Position numbers and translations under genes: made by a program. The notes below the pieces were generated by a model. That model did not search any database. It saw nothing but the letters and a program-made list of their open reading frames with translations, and was not told the DNA's origin. Of a stretch of 5,089 nt of DNA, positions 1 to 5,011 are shown piece by piece (position 1 is the stretch's first letter; each line of letters opens with the position of its first letter). The DNA lies in contig JAZNYQ010000047.1 of the NCBI GenBank assembly GCA_045594545.1, positions 1 to 5,089 of the forward strand, written 5' to 3'. The DNA comes from CAKSHC01 sp045594545 (GTDB taxonomy: Bacteria > Bacillota > Clostridia > Oscillospirales > UMGS1783).

Positions 1-62
1 TCCGACTTGGCAAAGGTTGATACGGTATAGCCCTTTTCTTGCAATATTTCGAGCATGGACAT
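1..62 (-). CDS. Partial unknown gene, coupled to metI (N-terminus only)
   Basis: Only the first 20 codons are inside the window; the gene runs off the left edge. The ATG (62-60) overlaps the TGA stop of metI as TGATG, so translation is probably coupled to metI. A second in-frame ATG lies two codons later (56-54). The visible peptide reads MSMLEILQEKGYTVSTFAKS. No strong Shine-Dalgarno precedes it, which fits coupling. The composition (short helix, then GYTVSTFAKS) is faintly like the start of an Xre-type helix-turn-helix, but 20 residues are too few to assign a family. Its place as fourth gene of a methionine-uptake operon suggests a related role such as amino-acid use or regulation, but this is inference from position only. 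Confidence 0.6.
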   Translation of the reverse strand, partial: MSMLEILQEKGYTVSTFAKS

Positions 63-763
63 CACCGTTTGAGCCGCTTATCCGATCGGGTGGCAAGGGA
101 GGTGCCCACGCTTTGGAAGATCTGCACCAGTACGATCAGCAGAATGACAGCCACCACCATGACGACATACTTATACCGATAGTAGCCGTAGTTGATGGCG
201 ATCTTGCCCAGACCGCCGCCACCGATGATGCCCGACATGGCCGAATAGCCCAAAATGGTGGTGATCCCGATGGTGATGTTGGAGAGCAAAGAGGGCACGC
301 TTTCGGGGATCATCACGCGGGTAATGATCTGCACGGGCGAGGCGCCCATGCTCTGTGCCGCTTCGATAATATTGGGGTTCACTTCCCGCAAACTGCTCTC
401 CACCAGTCGCGCTACAAAGGGGAAGGAGGCAATGACCAGCGGTACGATGGACGCCACCGTGCCGACCGAGGTGCCGACAATGGCGCGGGTTAGGGGAATG
501 ACCAGAATCATTAAAATGAGGAAAGGCACCGAGCGCAGGAGGTTGACAATGACATTGAGAGTCTTCATCAGCCAGCCAGGCAGGGGCATGACCCCGTTTT
601 TCTCGCCGACCACCAGCAGTACGCCGATGGGAAGTCCTAACAGCAGGGCAAAGGCGGTGGCCAGTACCGTGACATAAACGGTTTCCCAAGTCGCCAGCAA
701 AAATTCGCTTTGGATAATTTCCCAAGCTTCGCTTAGGGCTTCGGGGGTAAAGAATTTATCCAC
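62..763 (-). CDS. metI: MetI, methionine ABC importer permease
   Basis: Inner-membrane permease of the methionine importer; two copies form the channel and couple to two MetN ATPases. The protein has 233 residues from a GTG start, close to the usual 215-225 of the family. About five hydrophobic segments are visible, roughly at residues 24-53, 68-90, 96-122, 160-182 and 198-218. The EAA coupling loop, which contacts the ATPase, reads EAAQSMG at 134-140 with the I-P pair at 152-153. The conserved NLLRSVPF (74-81) and a glycine run GGGGLG (181-186) fit MetI. I chose GTG at 763-761 because AGGAGGTG lies 8 nt upstream, inside the end of metN. The ATG at 823 would add 20 residues atypical of the family (MRPLPICAPHPISSL and following) lying within the metN coding end. 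The gene overlaps metN by 8 bp and its stop overlaps the next start. Confidence 0.95.
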   Translation of the reverse strand: MDKFFTPEALSEAWEIIQSEFLLATWETVYVTVLATAFALLLGLPIGVLLVVGEKNGVMPLPGWLMKTLNVIVNLLRSVPFLILMILVIPLTRAIVGTSVGTVASIVPLVIASFPFVARLVESSLREVNPNIIEAAQSMGASPVQIITRVMIPESVPSLLSNITIGITTILGYSAMSGIIGGGGLGKIAINYGYYRYKYVVMVVAVILLIVLVQIFQSVGTSLATRSDKRLKR

Positions 764-1763
764 GCTTGTCCACCTCCTCAATGATGATATCGGGTGTGGC
801 GCACAGATAGGCAGCGGCCGCATCCAGTTGCGCCCGCTTGCCGGGGATGCCCAGAATCATGTGCCCGAACACCTTGTCGCCAATGCACTTAGTGGATGCC
901 GCCAGAATATTGGCGGGAATCCCGATATCAATGGCCATCTGGGTGATGAGCGGAGTGCGGGTAGCACGCGCGCCGTTAAAGACGACACGGATCACATTCT
1001 CATCCTCGATCGCCATCGCCTCATTGACCCCCTCGGGGAAGACCAACTTCTTGGCGGCGTGGGAGCGGGGATTGGAGAAAATGTCGCTCACCTTGCCCTG
1101 TTCCACCACCTGTCCTTGGTCAAGAATAGCCACATGGGTACAGATCTCCTCGACCACACTCATTTGGTGGGTGATAATGATAGCGGTAATGCCCATCTTG
1201 GTGTTGATATCCCGAATCAGTTCCAGAATGGCATGGGTCGTCGTCGGGTCAAGGGCGCTGGTGGCCTCGTCACACAGCAAGACCTTGGGATCGGTGGCCA
1301 GCGCACGGGCAATGGCGACGCGCTGTTGCTGACCGCCCGACAGTTGGGCGGGGTAGGCCTTGGCCTTGTCGGGCAGACCGACCAGCTCCAGCAGTTCACG
1401 CGCACGCTCCCGCGCTTTCGCGCGGGGGGTGCCCGACAGTTCTAAGGGGAAACAGACATTATCCAGGCAGGTGCGCTGCATGAGCAGGTTAAAGCCTTGG
1501 AAGATCATGGAGATCTGCCGCCGCACCGGCCGCAGTTGTTTCTCGGAAAGGGCGCCGATATCCAGCCCGTCGATCACAACGGTTCCGGAGGTGGGGCGCT
1601 CAAGCATATTGATGCATCGCACCAAGGTGCTCTTGCCGGCACCGCTCATGCCGATAATGCCGTATATTTGTCCGTCCTCTACCGTGAGCGACACGTCACG
1701 CAAAGCGTCCAGCGTGCCCTCGGCGGTGGGAAAGGATTTGCAAAGATGTTGGATTTCGATCAT
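756..1763 (-). CDS. metN: MetN, methionine ABC importer ATPase
   Basis: Cytoplasmic ATPase that powers methionine import through MetI. The length is 335 residues, as usual for MetN. ABC domain: Walker A GMSGAGKST at 38-46, Q-loop Q89 in the IFQGFNLL context, signature LSGGQQQ at 141-147, Walker B VLLCDEATSALD at 161-172 with catalytic E166, and H-loop H199 (THQM). After about residue 240 comes the C-terminal NIL domain (about 255-335, from NVIRVVFNGA onward). In known MetN proteins this domain binds methionine and inhibits transport when internal methionine is high; here that is inferred from family. All catalytic motifs are intact. The ATG lies one base after the metQ stop with no clear ribosome binding site, so translation is probably coupled to metQ. 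The 3' end carries the metI ribosome binding site. Confidence 0.97.
   Translation of the reverse strand: MIEIQHLCKSFPTAEGTLDALRDVSLTVEDGQIYGIIGMSGAGKSTLVRCINMLERPTSGTVVIDGLDIGALSEKQLRPVRRQISMIFQGFNLLMQRTCLDNVCFPLELSGTPRAKARERARELLELVGLPDKAKAYPAQLSGGQQQRVAIARALATDPKVLLCDEATSALDPTTTHAILELIRDINTKMGITAIIITHQMSVVEEICTHVAILDQGQVVEQGKVSDIFSNPRSHAAKKLVFPEGVNEAMAIEDENVIRVVFNGARATRTPLITQMAIDIGIPANILAASTKCIGDKVFGHMILGIPGKRAQLDAAAAYLCATPDIIIEEVDKRG
771..778 (-). promoter_or_regulatory. metI ribosome binding site inside metN
   Basis: AGGAGGTG is a near-perfect anti-16S match, 7-8 nt before the GTG of metI. It is read in metN as part of the codons for Glu-Glu-Val, five codons before the metN stop. It decides the metI start in favour of GTG at 763 over the upstream ATG at 823. 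Confidence 0.85.
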
Positions 1764-1764
1764 G

Positions 1765-2607
1765 TTATTTCAGTGCGTCCAGCGTAGTCTGCTTGCCGCC
1801 GTACAGACCCAGCGGCTCGACATGGATGGCGGCTACCGAGACGATGTCGGTACCGTTCTGGGCATTAAAGTCGTCCAGATAGGGCATATGCTGGAAGTAG
1901 TTGGCATCCACTTCGCCCGCATCCACCACATTGTTCGGCTGGACATAGTCGGTGTACTCGATGACTTCCAAGGTAATGTTCTTGGCGGCCAGAATCTCCT
2001 TAGCCACAGCCAGAATCTCGGCGTGCGGGGTGGGGGAGGCGGCTACGGTGATCTTAGCGCCGTTGAGCAGATCGTACTTGATCTGGGAATTGTAGCCGTC
2101 GGTCAACGCATCTACGGTAGAAACGACAGCGCCGTTGTACTTCTCGGCAATAAAGTCAGCAACCTTTTGGCTCTGCAGGGCGGCAACAAGGGCCTGAATC
2201 TTGGCTTCGCCCTCATGGCCTTTCTTGACGGCCAGAATGTTGGAGTAGAAAGAGGAGGAGCCTTCAGCCGCCAGCGAATCGGACACGGGGTTGAGCCCCG
2301 CTTCGATGGCATAGTTGGAGTTGATCACGGCATAGTCCACATCCTGTAATACGTTCGGCAACTGCGCCGCCTCAACTTCTTTGAAATTGATGTTGTGCGG
2401 GTTGTCGGTAATGTCACGGACGGTAGCGGTGATGCCGGCATCGGAATCGAGCTTGATGTAGCCCAGCGAATCCAGCAGGAGCAGAGCGCGAGCCTCGTTG
2501 GTGGTGTCGTTGGGTACGGCAATGGTGATACCCTTACCGCCGCCGCAGCCGACCAACAGGGTCAGCGCCAGCGCGGCGCACAGAATCAGCGATACGATTT
2601 TTTTCAT
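1765..2607 (-). CDS. metQ: MetQ-like methionine-binding lipoprotein, circularly permuted
   Basis: Substrate-binding lipoprotein of the importer (NlpA/MetQ, Lipoprotein_9 family), 280 residues. The signal peptide has lipobox LVGC at 18-21, giving a lipid-anchored Cys21. The order of the body is reversed relative to normal MetQ. Residues 25-162 (GITIAVPNDTTNEARALLLL, then AVINSNYAIEAGL at 93-105, ending EKYNGAVV) match the usual C-terminal part. Residues 163-184 form a linker. Residues 185-280 (KITVAASPTPHAEIL, DYVQPN 220-225, DANYFQHMPYL 234-244, HVEPLGLYGGK, ending TTLDALK) match the usual N-terminal part. In E. coli and B. subtilis MetQ the LDxL segment runs directly on into the AVPND-type segment; here those two points are the protein's termini. 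All family motifs are present and the frame is open, so the protein is probably functional. The start at 2607 has AGGAG 8 nt upstream and gives a clean signal peptide. First structural gene of the operon. Confidence 0.95.
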   Translation of the reverse strand: MKKIVSLILCAALALTLLVGCGGGKGITIAVPNDTTNEARALLLLDSLGYIKLDSDAGITATVRDITDNPHNINFKEVEAAQLPNVLQDVDYAVINSNYAIEAGLNPVSDSLAAEGSSSFYSNILAVKKGHEGEAKIQALVAALQSQKVADFIAEKYNGAVVSTVDALTDGYNSQIKYDLLNGAKITVAASPTPHAEILAVAKEILAAKNITLEVIEYTDYVQPNNVVDAGEVDANYFQHMPYLDDFNAQNGTDIVSVAAIHVEPLGLYGGKQTTLDALK

Positions 2608-2620
2608 GGGAGTTTCTCCT
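2608..2620 (-). promoter_or_regulatory. metQ ribosome binding site within a small hairpin
   Basis: AGGAGAAACTCCC precedes the metQ ATG. AGGAG is the Shine-Dalgarno at 8-nt spacing. GGAG (2619-2616) can pair with CTCC (2612-2609) across an AAA triloop, which would hide the ribosome binding site. The 4-bp stem is short, so the site is certain but the masking is only possible. Confidence 0.7.
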
Positions 2621-2623
2621 TTC

Positions 2624-2659
2624 AAAATAAAAAGAGGGAAGCCAACAGTAGCTTCCCTC
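2624..2659 (-). terminator. Intrinsic terminator (attenuator) before metQ
   Basis: In transcript sense, GAGGGAAGC (2659-2651) and GCTTCCCTC (2642-2634) form a perfect 9-bp stem with an 8-nt loop (TACTGTTG), followed at once by TTTTTATTTT (2633-2624). This is a textbook Rho-independent terminator. It lies between the leader peptide and metQ, 17 nt before the metQ ATG, inside the operon's own leader transcript. It therefore acts as an attenuator and not as the end of an upstream gene. The 5' arm and the first loop bases can pair instead with an upstream segment (see the antiterminator entry). Confidence 0.92.
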
Positions 2660-2686
2660 AAAAATTACGGGATTGGGAAAGACTAC
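2648..2686 (-). promoter_or_regulatory. Candidate antiterminator, alternative to the metQ attenuator
   Basis: The segment GTAG (2686-2683), a 2-nt bulge TC, then TTTCCC (2680-2675) is complementary to GGGAAGCTAC (2657-2648). That makes ten pairs, one of them G-U. The second strand is the 5' arm of the terminator plus part of its loop, so the two structures exclude each other. The upstream strand begins only 6 nt after the leader peptide's stop codon, within the footprint of a ribosome standing at that stop. The pairing is seen in the sequence; its role is inferred. Confidence 0.72.
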
Positions 2687-2692
2687 TTACGA

Positions 2693-2758
2693 TCACGCAA
2701 CAAAGCGACACATGTTGCACATGTGCATGGCCATATCCATCATCGCGCGCATCTTCAT
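2693..2758 (-). CDS. Methionine-rich leader peptide of the met importer operon
   Basis: A 21-codon ORF (ATG 2758-2756, TGA 2695-2693) starts 7 nt after a strong AGGAG. It begins MKMRAMMDMAMHM and ends CNMCRFVA. Eight of the 21 residues are Met (positions 1, 3, 6, 7, 9, 11, 13, 16), and Cys occurs at 14 and 17. It starts about 20 nt from the predicted transcription start and is followed by an antiterminator segment, an intrinsic terminator and then metQ. This matches amino-acid leader peptides such as those of trp, his or leu operons. When charged tRNA-Met is scarce, ribosomes should stall in the Met codons, the antiterminator forms, and metQNI is transcribed. When Met is plentiful, the ribosome reaches the stop codon and covers the antiterminator. 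A small metal-binding Met-rich peptide is an alternative but would not explain the downstream RNA structures. The mechanism is inferred from layout. Confidence 0.88.
   Translation of the reverse strand: MKMRAMMDMAMHMCNMCRFVA
2708..2726 (-). other. Hairpin inside the leader peptide coding region
   Basis: In transcript sense GCACATGT (2726-2719) and ACATGTGT (2715-2708) pair over 8 bp (7 Watson-Crick and one G-U) with a GCA triloop. It spans leader codons 11-17. By position it could be the pause hairpin that lets a ribosome catch up with RNA polymerase in classical attenuators. It may instead be a by-product of repeated ATG codons flanked by C and G. Confidence 0.45.
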
Positions 2759-2764
2759 AGTCGA

Positions 2765-2771
2765 TCTCCTT
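2765..2771 (-). promoter_or_regulatory. Leader peptide ribosome binding site
   Basis: AAGGAGA lies 6-7 nt before the leader ATG at 2758. It decides that translation starts there and not at the far upstream in-frame ATG at 2911, which lies upstream of the promoter. Confidence 0.85.
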
Positions 2772-2783
2772 CGGTTTTTCTTT

Positions 2784-2812
2784 ATTGTACCGAATTTTTT
2801 CCCATTTGTCAA
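2784..2812 (-). promoter_or_regulatory. Sigma-A promoter of the metQNI operon
   Basis: TTGACA (2812-2807) and TACAAT (2789-2784) are separated by exactly 17 nt: a perfect -35 and a one-mismatch -10. The predicted transcription start is near 2777, giving a 5' UTR of about 20 nt before the leader peptide and a leader of roughly 170 nt before metQ. The -35 begins 4 bp after the stop of the preceding small ORF. No operator was recognised, in keeping with control by attenuation. Confidence 0.88.
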
Positions 2813-2816
2813 TGAT

Positions 2817-2903
2817 TTATCGCTCGCTTTCCTCTTTCTCAGGCGGTTCGGCGGAAAAGATAAAATCATCGATGTCTTTTTTCGGCTTTTGTTCGTCTTG
2901 CAT
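2817..2903 (-). CDS. Small acidic 28-aa protein, unknown
   Basis: The ATG at 2903-2901 has AAAGGTG about 7 nt upstream, and the ORF ends at TAA 2819-2817. It starts MQDEQKPKKDIDDFIFS and ends AEPPEKEESER. It is charged, rich in Glu/Asp/Lys, with one short hydrophobic patch (DFIF) and no membrane segment or cysteine. I do not recognise a family. It follows the YfcC-type gene by 64 bp with no clear terminator between them, so it may be the last gene of that operon. Against it: the length is short enough to be chance. For it: a proper ribosome binding site, gene-like composition, and the met promoter beginning right after its stop. Confidence 0.45.
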   Translation of the reverse strand: MQDEQKPKKDIDDFIFSAEPPEKEESER

Positions 2904-2967
2904 AGGCACACACCTTTCCCGTTTTTCTTAGTGTATGCCCGATCCGCGGCATTTAGCCCTGTTATTT

Positions 2968-4293
2968 TCAGTATCCGACCGCTAAGCCAAACAACAACAG
3001 CAAACCGGTCAATAGCAGATTACAGAGTTGGAACTTAAAACTCCATTTGGCCCATTGTCCGTAACTGACCTTAGCCAGCCCTAAACTGATCAGCAAGGCG
3101 GGATTGGTCGGGTAAAAGACGTTGGAAAATCCGTCTCCGAACGCAAAAGCCAGCACGCATAACTGCGGCGAAATGCCGAAAACCTTGGCCAACGGCACGA
3201 TCAGCGGCATCAGCATAAAGGCTTTGGCCGAGCCCGACGGGATAAAGAAATTCATCACCAAAACAATCAGATAGATAAAGAGGATGACCACCCAGTTGGG
3301 CAGCGTTTGCGCCAGTCCGACCGCTCCGTCTAACATGGTGTCGAGCACTTGTGCCTGCTCTAAGGTGTATTTGATCGAGGAGGCCATCAGGATCATCAGG
3401 ACGGCCGGTAAAATATTCACCACGCCCTGAAAAGCGGTGGAGCCCAGTTTGCCCACGCTCATGCCCGATACCAGTGTGGCGGTAATGCCCGCCAATAAAA
3501 ACATGACCGCAACGATGATCATGGTCAGATCCTGCAGGGCGGTAATGAAGCCGGAACAGAATATGGTTAAAATGCCAAGCCCTAAAATGGAAGCAAAGCA
3601 AATCAGTCCGCGGTCCATGTTTCGGTTGCGTTCAAAGGTCAGTTGGGTGGTATCGTCCAGCGGCCGTTCGATCTTCTTGGCATAGAGCCGTACAAAGACA
3701 AACAGCAGTCCGTAAATGAGCGCAAAGGCAAGCAGGCGCATCCACACGCCCGAGAATACGGGCAGTCCCGCCAACTGCTGTGCCACGCCCACGGTAAAGG
3801 GGTTGCAGACACCCGCCGCAAAGCCGCAGCCGGCGGCCAGTAAACTCATGGCCACGCCCGTCAACGCATCCCAGCCCAAGTTCACGGACAGTGCCACCAC
3901 AATGGGCACTAACGGTACGCACTCCTCAAAGGAGCCGATCATGGTACCCATGCCCATGAAAAAGAGCAGAATGATCGCCATGAGCCGATAGCGTACCCGC
4001 CCGAAGCGGTGCACCGTGCGGTCGAGCATATATTTCATCAGCCCGCATTGATCCAAACTGTTGAATATACCGCCGATGACCAGCAAAAAGGCAATGACGG
4101 CGATCAGCGAGCCGCTTCCTTCACTGCCCAGCACCAAAAAGGGCGAGGCCGCCCATTGCCAGAACGGGATATGCCCGCCGGGAATGAGCAGGGTCAGTAT
4201 GTAGGTGGCGACCATCAGCGCAAAAATGACACCGATGGCCGTGAGAAAGGATCGGATGCCGATGGCAGATCCTCCTTGTTTGTTATCTTTCAT
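2968..4293 (-). CDS. YfcC-family membrane carrier (DcuC/ion-transporter superfamily)
   Basis: Polytopic inner-membrane protein of 441 residues with about 11-12 hydrophobic segments, the first at about 15-38. Conserved-looking blocks: GGIFNSLDQCGLMKYM (74-89), GSFEECVPLVPI (120-131), NPFTVGVAQ (164-172), IPSGSAKA (351-358) and GDGFSNVFYPTNP (386-398). The SFEE, NPF, PSGSAKA and YPTNP blocks fit the YfcC / C4-dicarboxylate anaerobic carrier family. Members of this family are annotated as carriers of dicarboxylates or basic amino acids, and the substrate of this protein cannot be told from sequence. It is somewhat shorter than many YfcC proteins (about 460-510). The ATG has AAGGA about 9 nt upstream and lies 12 bp after the zinc-ribbon gene stop, so the two are co-transcribed. 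No Met-specific feature is seen, so a link to the met operon is not implied. Confidence 0.88.
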   Translation of the reverse strand: MKDNKQGGSAIGIRSFLTAIGVIFALMVATYILTLLIPGGHIPFWQWAASPFLVLGSEGSGSLIAVIAFLLVIGGIFNSLDQCGLMKYMLDRTVHRFGRVRYRLMAIILLFFMGMGTMIGSFEECVPLVPIVVALSVNLGWDALTGVAMSLLAAGCGFAAGVCNPFTVGVAQQLAGLPVFSGVWMRLLAFALIYGLLFVFVRLYAKKIERPLDDTTQLTFERNRNMDRGLICFASILGLGILTIFCSGFITALQDLTMIIVAVMFLLAGITATLVSGMSVGKLGSTAFQGVVNILPAVLMILMASSIKYTLEQAQVLDTMLDGAVGLAQTLPNWVVILFIYLIVLVMNFFIPSGSAKAFMLMPLIVPLAKVFGISPQLCVLAFAFGDGFSNVFYPTNPALLISLGLAKVSYGQWAKWSFKFQLCNLLLTGLLLLFGLAVGY

Positions 4294-4305
4294 TCGTTTG
4301 GTTCC

Positions 4306-4917
4306 TTAAAATTTATTCCCGCAATAGGCGCAGAATTTGGCCTCGTCGGGATTGATTCGCCCGCAGGCCGAGCAGCGGTGCTCCTTGGGCGGCACCTTGG
4401 CGCCGCAATAGCAACAAAAGGCGGCATCTTCGGGCAGTTGCCGTCCGCATTCGATGCAGAATACCCCTTGGGGTGCCGCTTTGGGTGCGGGAGTCGGGGG
4501 CGGAACGGGGATGGCTGTCGGCTGGGGTGCCGACGGGGTCGGCGCATTGGCTACGACCTGATTGGCAGGGTTGAGAAAATAATCGATGGGGACTTTGGTC
4601 GGTTGCGCCACCGCGCCGATGATGGCCGAGGCAGCCGCTGTCAGGTCACGGTCGTACCACTCGTAGCGGGCGCCCGCCGCCTGTGCCAGCGAAAAGCGCA
4701 GGTTGACGGCGGTACCGTTTTGCCAAGGGATAAAGCGAATGACACAACTGCCGCCGTTGAAATTGTATTTCATCGAAAAATTCAAACCAAAGGTCAGAGT
4801 GTGATAGGGCTCTTCCCGACACTCGCGGCGGAACTGATCGTTGCCCGTGGCCGACAGGTAGCCTTGATAGACCTGAGGCACCGGCGCATCAAAATAATAG
4901 CAAATATCTCTTCTCAT
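4306..4917 (-). CDS. Double zinc-ribbon protein with uncharacterised N-terminal domain
   Basis: 203-residue protein, probably cytoplasmic (no signal peptide or membrane segment). Residues 1-115 form a compact domain rich in aromatic and beta-like stretches (ICYYFDAPVPQVYQGYL, TLTFGLNFSMKY, GGSCVIRFIPW, ARYEWYDRDL). This is mildly suggestive of a START/SRPBCC-like fold, but I cannot assign it. Residues about 121-150 are a Pro/Ala/Thr linker. Two zinc ribbons follow: C154-x2-C157 with C168-x2-C171, and C182-x2-C185 with C196-x2-C199, each with the typical CxxCG ending. Such double ribbons usually mediate protein or nucleic acid contacts. The start is supported by AAGGAG 7-8 nt upstream and a consensus promoter at 4947-4975. 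It is the first gene of an operon with the YfcC-type carrier. Function unknown. Confidence 0.85.
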   Translation of the reverse strand: MRRDICYYFDAPVPQVYQGYLSATGNDQFRRECREEPYHTLTFGLNFSMKYNFNGGSCVIRFIPWQNGTAVNLRFSLAQAAGARYEWYDRDLTAAASAIIGAVAQPTKVPIDYFLNPANQVVANAPTPSAPQPTAIPVPPPTPAPKAAPQGVFCIECGRQLPEDAAFCCYCGAKVPPKEHRCSACGRINPDEAKFCAYCGNKF

Positions 4918-4946
4918 GGAAAATCTCCTTATCGGTTGATGGTATT

Positions 4947-4975
4947 ATTATAGGATACTTTTGGAAATATGGCAA
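4947..4975 (-). promoter_or_regulatory. Sigma-A promoter of the zinc-ribbon/YfcC operon
   Basis: TTGCCA (4975-4970) and TATAAT (4952-4947) with a 17-nt spacer: a perfect -10 and a one-mismatch -35. Start of transcription is predicted near 4940, giving a short UTR that holds the AAGGAG site of the 203-aa gene. It sits 1 bp from the upstream terminator hairpin. Confidence 0.85.
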
Positions 4976-4976
4976 G

Positions 4977-5006
4977 AAAAAAGGACAACATCGTTGTCCT
5001 TTTTTT
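4977..5006. terminator. Intrinsic terminator, probably bidirectional
   Basis: AAAAAAGGACAAC (4977-4989), loop ATC, GTTGTCCTTTTTT (4993-5005) is a perfect 13-bp inverted repeat with a T run on either strand. On the minus strand it ends the zinc-ribbon gene whose stop is 5 bp away and insulates the next promoter. No plus-strand gene is visible to use it in the other direction. Confidence 0.92.
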
Positions 5007-5011
5007 ATCCA

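Noticed and set aside
764..823. metI starting at the ATG at 823
   Set aside because: This would add 20 residues not seen in MetI and overlap metN by 68 bp. The GTG at 763 has an excellent ribosome binding site and gives a normal family length.
1360..2349. Plus-strand ORF of 329 codons
   Set aside because: It is antisense to metN and metQ, which have clear family motifs. Its translation shows no domain.
1765..2607. metQ as a frameshifted gene or as fused fragments of two genes
   Set aside because: The frame is open throughout, each family motif occurs once, and total length is normal (280 aa). A single permuted protein explains all of this better.
2608..2661. metQ starting at the ATG at 2661
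   Set aside because: The extra 18 codons would be encoded by the terminator hairpin itself and would put MREATVGFPLFILKGETP before a perfect lipoprotein signal peptide. The start at 2607 has a proper AGGAG site.
2693..2758. Met-rich peptide as a copper-binding small protein
   Set aside because: MxM and CxxC-like spacing could bind metal, but the short UTR, the position before metQ and the antiterminator/terminator pair fit a leader peptide much better.
2608..2780. SAM riboswitch or T-box in the leader of metQ
   Set aside because: The distance from the predicted start of transcription to the leader peptide is about 20 nt, and the rest is occupied by the leader ORF and a simple terminator. 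I see no T-box sequence, no specifier stem and no S-box core.
2693..2911. 72-codon minus-strand ORF containing the leader peptide
   Set aside because: Its upstream part lies before the promoter (2812-2784) and reads as low-complexity Lys/Arg sequence in another frame from the 28-aa ORF. The ribosome binding site and promoter place the start at 2758.
2904..2967. Terminator after the YfcC-type gene
   Set aside because: ATGCC and GGCAT could form a 5-bp stem, but no T run follows, so I do not call it.
4009..4953. Plus-strand ORF of 314 codons
   Set aside because: It is opposite the 203-aa zinc-ribbon gene and the start of the carrier gene. It has no recognisable domain, is rich in Gly/Arg/His as expected of antisense frames, and crosses the minus-strand promoter.
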